Shown here one piece after another: positions 56,904 to 64,000 of a DNA stretch of 64,000 nucleotides. A model generated the notes under the pieces. It was not told the origin of the DNA. It did no database searches and saw only the letters and a list, made by a program, of their open reading frames with translations. The DNA is taken from assembly GCA_022592445.1 (NCBI GenBank), contig JABYQR010000093.1, forward strand, positions 1 to 64,000. Reading direction: 5' to 3'. Positions within the stretch are counted from its first letter, which is position 1. Each line of letters opens with the position of its first letter. The translations under genes and the position numbers were made by a program. Source of the stretch: Cytidiella melzeri. Taxonomy: Eukaryota > Basidiomycota > Agaricomycetes > Polyporales > Irpicaceae.

Positions 56904-57044
56904 TAGTCTCGGTCCCAGACCCTCTGCACGCTGCCACGTGCGCTGCCTTCCTGTTTTGGGGGCGGAGAACGAAAAAAAAAACCAGGAAGCCAGCTGAGGG
57001 TCTGGTGTTCCTGGCCTATCCGGGTGTAGGTGAATCCCACGTGG
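56904..57044 (+). repeat. left terminal inverted repeat with inner hairpin
   Basis: It pairs with 63302-63426. It contains GGCGGAGAACGAAAAAAAA, GGCCTATCCGGGTGTAGGTGA and ends CCCACGTGG. The inner hairpin arms are CCAGACCCTC (56915-56924) and GAGGGTCTGG (56996-57005). It carries about 18 bp (TGCACGCTGCCACGTGCG-like) that the other copies lack. It likely also serves as promoter for the DUF6589 gene. Confidence 0.9.
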
Positions 57045-57158
57045 TTGTGATTATCTGCGACTGTGATTGCAAATCACGGCGCAATCAATTTACGAGTTTT
57101 GTACACTACACGTTCCAATAAACTTTGCTTTCCCCCGTCTCGTCTCGTTTGCCCTCAA

Positions 57159-60010
57159 ATGCCTCGTGCACGCGTTCCACGCCAGTACTTTGAAGGTGCC
57201 GACCTCAAGGACGAAGACGACTCGGACTCTGGTGACGAGTCTGAGCCCAGCCCTGCCAGAGGACCGCTTGGTAGGACAACACGGTGCGCGAGCCGCCTTG
57301 AGACCACCTCGCATCGACGGATTGCCGCGAGGTTGAGATGCACCATCGACTTCATGGCGCTACAGGGTCTGGACGTTGCCACGCTTCTGTATTATCTCTC
57401 CTGGAACCTGGACGACGAGGAAGACGAGCAACTTGATGCAGATGACCGAGACAACCTATTCACGCATACATCGAACCTCGGTGTAATCAAGTACGCACGC
57501 ACCGCCCTCACGCACTACGACAAACTGCCTCAGATCCTAGATAATTTGCGGTGCCCCCCCGCGCAAACACGGTAGAGGAATTCGATCGCAGGGTGCTCGC
57601 GAGGCCATGGATGCCTGGTCACTCGACAATGTGAAGATGCTCGTTTTGAAGGACTTGCACGCCCTCTCTGCCATGATGACCTGCCCCCCTTCCAATTTGA
57701 CAGAGGAGCATCTGCTGTCAATCAACCTCGTCGACTCGGTTCGAGAGGCCCGAGCTCTCGCGCCAACTCTCTGGGATCTGTTACTCTCGGCGACATGTAC
57801 TCCACGACAGCTCAAAAAGAATACGTACAAGGATCCTTCAGAGGTACGCTGTATGTGCGCGTAGCGATTGAACCCACTCAAATTACTGCGCAGGTCATTT
57901 TCATAATTATGTGCCAGCTGTCCTTCTCGCGCTTGAGCAAACGCTGCAAGTACCAGTAGCTGATGAGCATCTACTTCAAGTCCTGCGGAGTATCAGGCAA
58001 GGCCGCCGATACGCTCTATCTCTGGAAGATCTGCATGAACCAGAAATGGATTTACGGCATGCTCAAGAGCATTGGCAATAGAAACCACCAACAAATGCTC
58101 AACGACATTCATGTCCTTGGCCTACCTGTCGCTGGTAGTCACAACAACCTTGATCTCGGTTTCAAGACATACAAACAACGCACCGACAACAAGAGCCATT
58201 TTGACAGCGGCTGCGCCGCCACTATTTACACCTTCACCGACGCAAGCTGTGTTGCCCCCAATGCGAAGGCCTTCCAGCAGAAGTGGCACAAAGGTGCCAA
58301 GGACCCTATCTCCTCCCTCGATATCTTCGACGCAGAGACTTCTGGAGCCGAGCGCTTGTTCCAGGAGAACAAGTATACCGTGCTCAAGATCTTGATGATG
58401 AGCACGGAGTTCTCCTTCGAGACGTACACCCAACGTTTGCACTCTGTTTTTGCGCGGCCACCTGCTGTATTGCAGCTCCCCATAGGTCGGGAGCACGCCA
58501 CTCGCCAGTATATGCTCAAGACCGTACACAAGGAGGAAACCTCTCTAGATGGCAATGACAAATGCATGCAAGAGTGGTTCTCGCAGGCAAGTGCTCCGCT
58601 CTCAGACTCTCAGATCAGAAAATGTACTGAATTGGCTACCCTCCGCAGATACGACTCAATGACAATGAAACCCGGCAGAGTCTCACGCAGAACAAGATCA
58701 TCCCGTGGATTGGAGATCAACTCACTGTCTGACGCCTTCGCACTCTGAAGAAACTACGCAGCTGGGACCTCAACTGGTGGAACCGCATGGAGGAGATCCT
58801 CGAGCTATTCGGATGGTTCCACGCGCAGATATACCAAGAACACTCAATCATCAAGCAGCACTACACTACGACAAAGGGTATGGGCCTCAAGATGGCCTTC
58901 GATGTGCTAGAACGCAAGGGGCTTGGGGCACCGTCAGTCCAGGGGAACTACCATCAGATTGCACAAGAGGCTCTCAAGCATGTAACGATGGCTCACGTTC
59001 GAGACCTTTGGCAGCTCGTTGGCAATGCTCAAGATCTCACTGAGTTACGTGCCAAGACTCTTGAAGATCTCAATGCTATTGCTGAGAAGATTGTGACTGA
59101 CTACGCCTCGACGAACGCACTCACAAAGCTGGACGCTTTGCCGCGAGAGGAGCAAGATGATCTATTCAAGAATGCCGTGATGTACTGTCGCGATGGCCTC
59201 GACTACTGGAACCTCGACGACGCAATGCTCTCAGGGGATGTCGGCCGCATGGAGCTTTTGCTCCCGCGACTGCTCTATCGGTACCACGGCGGGAACAATT
59301 GCAAGTACACCATTGAGTTTCTTAAGTTATTTCAGTCCATCCTCCGAGAGTGGCCAGAGGATTTGAAGTATGTCTTGCGCTCATACCCGCGTAATCGTCA
59401 CTAATACTGCTCTAGGGAATTCGTGATGCGTCACTGCTGGCTTGCAAACACAACGGGAGATAAGGACGCATTTCTCGCGTACGACATGGTGCAAGAACAT
59501 AACATCCGGGACATCAAGGTAAGCTGTTCAGCTCTTATAGACAAAGGCAAAACTCATATTCACGCGAAGTACACCTTCATGGTGCTCAGGCCTTTCGCAA
59601 CATGGGATTATATTCACAAGATCTCGGCCTCTATTCCCACCCAGCGGAAGGTGAAGGACCATGTCGAGGCAAACTTCAACCACTTCCGACGCGGCAAGTC
59701 TCACACCACTCCCGAGGCTGAGAAAGACATCAAGAACCTACAAGATGCGTATCAAACCACAAGAGTGCATGTGCGCGTCCCCGGGCAACATCTCATGGCA
59801 GTTGATCGTGCGAAGGACTTTGTCGCCCTCGGGAGTGATCAGCTCAAACTCGATGCCACAATCAAACGCTGGTCGGAAAGACGCACCTCGTCTCGTGCTA
59901 CCACAGAAGATTGGGAGCTTGAGCCTCCTATCCATACACACGCTGATTCTGACGACACAACACAAATGCAGGTAGGCATACGACGCGCAGATGGAAGTGC
60001 AAATTCGTAG
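57159..60010 (+). pseudogene. DUF6589-family protein, putative transposase, with three disabling changes
   Basis: ATG 57159 opens MPRARVPRQYFEGADLK. In-frame continuation needs a 6-base C-run where seven stand at 57554-57560; the frame then gives PRKHGRGI and AMDAWSLDNVKML. Introns are inferred near 57842-57893, 58589-58650 (GC-AG), 59367-59416 and 59520-59569. Conserved DUF6589-type stretches are SCGVSGKAADTLY, QRTDNKSHFDSG, IGREHATRQYMLKTVH, WFHAQIYQEHSI, LERKGLGAPS, CWLANTTG, DMVQEHNIRDIK, DHVEANFNHFRRGKSHT and KDFVALGSD. A TAG near 57957 and a TGA near 58720 interrupt it. DUF6589 proteins are abundant, uncharacterised and transposon-linked in Agaricomycetes; a transposase role is my inference. 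It is probably dead here. Confidence 0.82.
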
Positions 60011-60061
60011 TACAAACACGTTGTAATCTAGTCATGCAATACATACACGCCTGCAACACCT

Positions 60062-63000
60062 ATAACTGTCCTGTCTTGATGGGTTTCCAACAAAGCTTCA
60101 CAGGCAAGTTGCGAGGGGCATTACTGGGCTGAGGCTGAGGGTGAGCTTGCGCCGCCGACGGAGGAGTGGGTTGGAAGGAAAAAGGTGCTTGCATCGTGCT
60201 CGGAAAGGGGGTCTCGGATGACAGCGGGAACTGGGGTGGAACATAGAGGCAAGGCAAATTTGTGTCTGGAAGCAAGCCATAGTACGGGGTAAAAGACAGC
60301 AAGGGCGAGGCAAGAGACGACGAGGGCAAGACCAGAGACGACGAGGGCGAGGCAAGAGACGACAAGGACGAGGCAAGAGACGACGAGGGCGAGGCAAGAG
60401 ATGAGAAGGGAAAGACGAGAGACGACAAGGGCGAGGCAAGATTCAACGGACTGGAAGGTGACGCGGAGGCAAGGAACAAGGAGATGGAGGACTGAATAAG
60501 AGCAGCGTCCAACGCCGGAAGCAATTGGGACACCCTCTCCTGAGGGATTGGCACCAGAAGGGGATCTGTGCGTACAAAGCGTTTGCTGGATCCGTTGTAC
60601 ATGGCAAACAACGTTTGGCCGGGAGTAGTCTGCAGGGGCAAGTCCTTGTTTTGCTGGACAAGATTGAGCAGATGTGCATTGCGGCTGTCCTCTAGGCGCG
60701 TTTCGTCTCGGATCACCTTATTTGCTTCCGTCTTCTGACGCTTTTGAGATGCAGTAGCAGCCAGCTGTGCAATATGTTGCTCCTCAGCTCGAGCAACCAC
60801 ATTGAGAACTTCTTGACCGAGGCGAGTGGCGAATCTCCATTCAGGAATGAATAGCTGCAGCAGATCGAGAGTCGAGACATGGGCATTTGTTGCTATAAAG
60901 TTGAGGTACTTGTCCGCGAGCAGGGTTTGAGGGGGGAATGAGCACTTGCTATAGCTCTGCTGCCAACGCTCAATTCTCCAGCTATGCAAGGCTTGAAAGA
61001 CAACTTCTCGACGATTTCCGCGCCGTTCTTCCCTGCGAATCTTCGCCATGCCGGCTTGTCGTTCAGTCCGAGGGAGAGGCTGTAATGCAAACTCAATCCG
61101 ACTTATCAGGCCTAAGATCTTTATGTTGTCCTCCGTATGAGGGACTTTGGCAGTACCTCGCTTCTTGATACAGTTGTGGCAGCATGGACAGTGAGAGCTG
61201 AGAAGTAATCAAAGGTAAGTGTTCATGATCATTGATCAATGTGTACTTACAACGAACACGGGGCAGATTGTCAAAGAACGCATCAGATATCTCTTGCACG
61301 CAGGTTGATGTAATGCACAGCTCCCGCATCTCGGGGTCCATACGCTTGTGGTGTTGTAGCTCTCCATCGACGTCGAAAGCTGCCTCTAGCTCATCGGGCT
61401 GTTCAGTGGCAGGTACATTTTGTCCGTGAGTGACGTTGGTGCCATCAGTGCTGGGACCCTGAAGAATTCCAGCGTGTTCCTGTGCCTGATGTTCCTGTGC
61501 CTGGTCCTCGTGACGCTTGCGCTTGAGCGCTGCCGGAGAATCAACTTCTTCCTGCTTGATACTCGATGATGCAGGAGGTTGGCTGCCCTCGGATGCAGAC
61601 TGCTTGGCGGTAGGCTTTCTCTTCTTTGTCATTTGGTAAACTGATGGCTCGACAAGCAGAACTGATATTGCAGGATCTCCATTTCGACCTCCTCGGCCGA
61701 AATGCTGAGTGTAGTCACTGATAGAGTCAGGGACCATGAATTGCACTGTGATGGAACACCGCGGTATGTCCATACCCTTGGAACCTTATGCGTCAAAAAT
61801 TGCTGATGAGAAATTGTTTGGACATACCATTCCCATAGCGTCCGTGGCGTAAACAATGTCAATCTTCTCTTCCATGAATAACCGTACCACACGAGACTTG
61901 GTTCGACTCTCTCGCACGCTATGACAGAAGCCCAGCTTCAGACGGTATGTGTTGGGTATTTTTGAGGTTGCATCTAGCCAGAGCTGCATGGCAAGCTCTC
62001 GCGTTTTGACATATACAATTGCACGCTCGAGAGGTTCGCCCCGGAAGGCTGGTGCTAAGAGGAAGTCGAGCGAGTCACAGCTTCGCGCTGCTGCTGGTAA
62101 GCGACATACAATTTGTGTAATGTTGTGACATTGATTACCGAGATTGAGATGAAAGGTTGTTTGCTTAGAGAAGGATAGCTTCTTATACACCATTTCAAGC
62201 ATGCCAGGAGATAGCGTCGCAGAAGCAATCATCAAGGGTTTACGCGCTGTGAACAATCGGGCCTGCTCCAGGTCGGTGAACGCCTCACAGAAATCATCAC
62301 CCCACTGCGCGACACAATGTGCCTCGTCCACAATAATTCCACCCACATTCTTCATCCAACTCAAGCTCCTCATGAGCTTTGAGAACCGAGGGTGCTTCAA
62401 GATCATTTCCGGAGTGGTGATGATGACACGGAAGTGATCAGCTTCGAGTTGCTGGAAACTAAGGTGAGTCTTTGTAATAACATGTGAATCGCGTGAGATA
62501 TCACCTGGTGCAGCTCGTGCGAATAGTCCTCGCCATTGACAGCCACAGTGGTCAGCCCCATATCACGGAACCGCGTAGCCTATCAGAGTGAGTGAGTGCA
62601 TGGCACATATAGTCAGCTTCGAGTACATTGACAATCCTCATCAGAAACTCACCTGGTCACGTTCGAGAGCATTGAGAGGTGAGACAATGATCACCTTTGA
62701 ACTGGACTCCTCGACAAGCAGTGGCATGACAAAGGGGAGTGTTTTCCCAAAGCCTGTTCCCGCCACAATCGCGACGTCCAACTCGAGATGGAAGGCTTCT
62801 GCGACGTCTTCTTGATACCAATACGGTACGCGTCCATGACATCTAGCTTCAATCTCGTGTCTGACTCTACTCCGCCATGTCTCGGAACAATACTGGCGAT
62901 CTTTCTTTGCCTGTTCTCGGGCCTCTTCGAGTAGCTTGTATGACCGAGCATGGTTGACCGTCTTTGGAGCCAGGGGCTGTAGTTCATCCAGAATAGACTC

Positions 63001-63174
63001 ATATGTATTTGCTGCTGAAGGCTGTGATGGAAGGGACGAGGTCGTGCAAGACGCAGTTGTCAAAGATTGGCTACCAGACAGGGCTGCAGTAGCTTCGGGG
63101 CGCGGGCGAGGTGCCATCAGGGCGTCGAGAGGGTCCCATCGCTGCTTGTTGACTCGTGTAATTGTTACTGGCAT
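60062..63174 (-). CDS. RecQ-like DEAH helicase encoded by the transposon
   Basis: From ATG 63174 (MPVTITRVNKQRWDPLDAL), short introns near 62640, 62460-62580 region, 61780-61830 and 61200-61250 join the motifs AGTGFGKT, DEAHCVAQWGDDF, SATLSPGML, DAMGMGMDIPRC and QHFGRGGRNG, the RecQ order I to VI. A charged linker, a cysteine motif (CCHNCIKKRG) and a long C-terminal half follow, with a Ser/Leu/Ala/Pro repeat (21-bp units, 60303-60445). It should unwind DNA 3'-5'. Compared with the copy at 37850 one base seems missing near 61187, at an exon start, so this copy may be frameshifted. No RQC or HRDC domain is obvious. Fungal telomere-linked helicases are distant relatives by motif. Confidence 0.85.
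60303..60445 (-). repeat. 21-bp coding repeat in the helicase C-terminus
   Basis: About six and a half units of GAGGCAAGAGACGACGAGGGC and variants (plus strand) encode SSLASPS-like repeats on the minus strand. Confidence 0.88.
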
Positions 63175-63301
63175 ATTGTTGAGCAATAAGACATGGAGGG
63201 ACAATGGAATAGCGAGACAGAGACGAAGTAAGTACAGGATCGCGCGTAGTGCTTATAACATAAGCGCCCGCAGTGGACGCGTTGTGGACGTGACACGATT
63301 G

Positions 63302-63426
63302 CCACGTGGGAGTTCACCTACACCCAGATAGGCCAAAAACACCAGACGTTCGGGTGCCCCCCTCTCTTTTTTTTCGTTCCCCGCTCCCTAAACAGGAAGG
63401 TGCCCGAACGTCTGGGACCAAGACTA
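63302..63426 (-). repeat. right terminal inverted repeat with inner hairpin
   Basis: It is the mirror of 56904-57044. The inner hairpin arms are CCAGACGTTCGGG (63342-63354) and CCCGAACGTCTGG (63403-63415), around CTCTCTTTTTTTTCGTTCCC. It lies about 128 bp upstream of the helicase ATG and may serve as its promoter. Confidence 0.9.
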
Positions 63427-63435
63427 GTCGCCAAC
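63427..63435. repeat. target site duplication, right (GTCGCCAAC)
   Basis: Identical to 56895-56903, directly outside the AGACTA end. Confidence 0.9.
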
Positions 63436-63549
63436 TGCCCTCGCCCTGCCAAATGCAGCGCGGCTTTGCAGTGCCGGGTAGCTCCGATGACGTACTCCAT
63501 CATGGTCCAACTACGTGTAACTTTTTACAACCTGTTGTTATTTTAGGTT

Positions 63550-63755
63550 TCTGCCTTATTTTTGTTTGTTTCCGCTTGTTCCCGCCGCCCGCCTTTCATC
63601 ATTCCGCGCGGATTACTTGCTTTGATATTCCCCTTTCGTCCTATCTGCTTTACTAAAATAATATAAAATGCGTGTATTTTTGTAGCTACTCAATAACATT
63701 GTGTTCCTTTGTTTCGAGCCCCCCTCCCGTGCGCGCATCAAAACCCTGCAAAAAC
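63550..63755 (+). repeat. second copy of the repeat at 14740-14935
   Basis: Same order of shared blocks as the first copy, better conserved GC-rich parts. It is followed at 63788-63830 by AAGAATATTGCCAGGGCTACAG, similar to a stretch at 33446-33485. Confidence 0.8.
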
Positions 63756-64000
63756 AACACAACCCGCCCTTACTTATGGAAGTGGCTGTAAGAATATTGC
63801 CAGGGCTACAGAGTTTGCCATCACGGACCATAGAAGGGAATAGATATTACTATATATGATATATTACGTCAGACATCCATTGCTTTTGCCAGCCACTCCG
63901 GGACTCGACAATGGCGCTGCGGGCAAAGGCCGATTGCACATGATGTGAAATTATTGTGAGAGTTATTTGATATGTTAAAAATCCCGTGGATATCTGGTTA
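63756..64000. other. unassigned sequence at the window end
   Basis: Apart from the short match to 33446-33485 no gene or named repeat is seen. Confidence 0.5.

Larger units (their letters stand above)
56904..63426. mobile_element. complete DNA transposon with DUF6589 and RecQ-like helicase genes
   Basis: Inverted ends TAGTCTCGGTCCCAGAC (56904) and its mirror ending AGACTA (63426) enclose 6,523 bp. The same 9 bp, GTCGCCAAC, stands just outside each end (56895-56903 and 63427-63435). Inside are two convergent genes, DUF6589 on the plus strand and a helicase on the minus strand, meeting near 60010-60062. Each start codon is about 115-130 bp inside its terminal repeat. The 9-bp duplication resembles Mutator-like elements; the gene content does not match any described class I know. 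Confidence 0.9.

Noticed and set aside
58589..58650. apparent frameshift in the DUF6589 gene
   Set aside because: A GC-AG intron (GCAAGT...CCGCAG) restores the frame from EWFSQ to IRLNDNETRQ.

Overview
This is a eukaryotic window, almost certainly from a filamentous basidiomycete (Agaricomycetes). Host genes carry many short GT-AG introns of about 50-70 bp. The transposable elements are of types common in mushrooms: chromodomain Ty3/gypsy elements, hAT, Tc1/mariner, DUF6589 proteins and RecQ-like helicases. The species cannot be named from the sequence alone. No rRNA gene, CRISPR array or prokaryotic operon was seen.

Layout. (1) 1-16.1 kb is a graveyard of nested transposons: a decayed Tc1/mariner element, then an old chromovirus (2.1-9.06 kb) broken by four solo LTRs, each with a perfect 5-bp target duplication. 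At 10.04-11.94 kb three LTR families sit inside one another. After these come a degenerate palindromic minisatellite and a tRNA-like SINE head. (2) 16.5-31.8 kb is a host island: a small secreted protein, an unrecognised multi-exon gene, a cytochrome P450, a 1-Cys peroxiredoxin and a BTB-domain gene. They are separated by about 5 kb of gene-poor DNA with low-copy tandem repeats. (3) 32-48.65 kb is transposon-rich: an apparently intact 8-exon hAT transposase, a RecQ-like helicase gene cut off by a 7.2-kb LTR retrotransposon, and a broken lineage-specific gene. (4) 48.7-56.5 kb is a second host island: a GGA-type VHS adaptor, an unrecognised membrane-anchored protein and the SUMO E1 subunit UBA2. 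(5) 56.9-63.4 kb is a complete two-gene DNA transposon, followed by an unidentified repeat.

The most interesting object is the element at 56904-63426. It has roughly 125-141-bp terminal inverted repeats starting TAGTCT, and a perfect 9-bp target duplication (GTCGCCAAC). It carries two convergent genes: a DUF6589-family protein and a RecQ-like DEAH helicase. Each terminal repeat contains its own inner hairpin, and the arm sequences differ between copies while pairing is kept. A third terminal repeat at 37586-37713, again just upstream of a helicase gene, shows this is a family of elements. I infer that DUF6589 is the transposase and the helicase is a fixed partner rather than cargo.

Start codons were chosen as ATG. 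Intron positions were deduced by keeping the reading frame and by comparing duplicate copies within the window; they are predictions.
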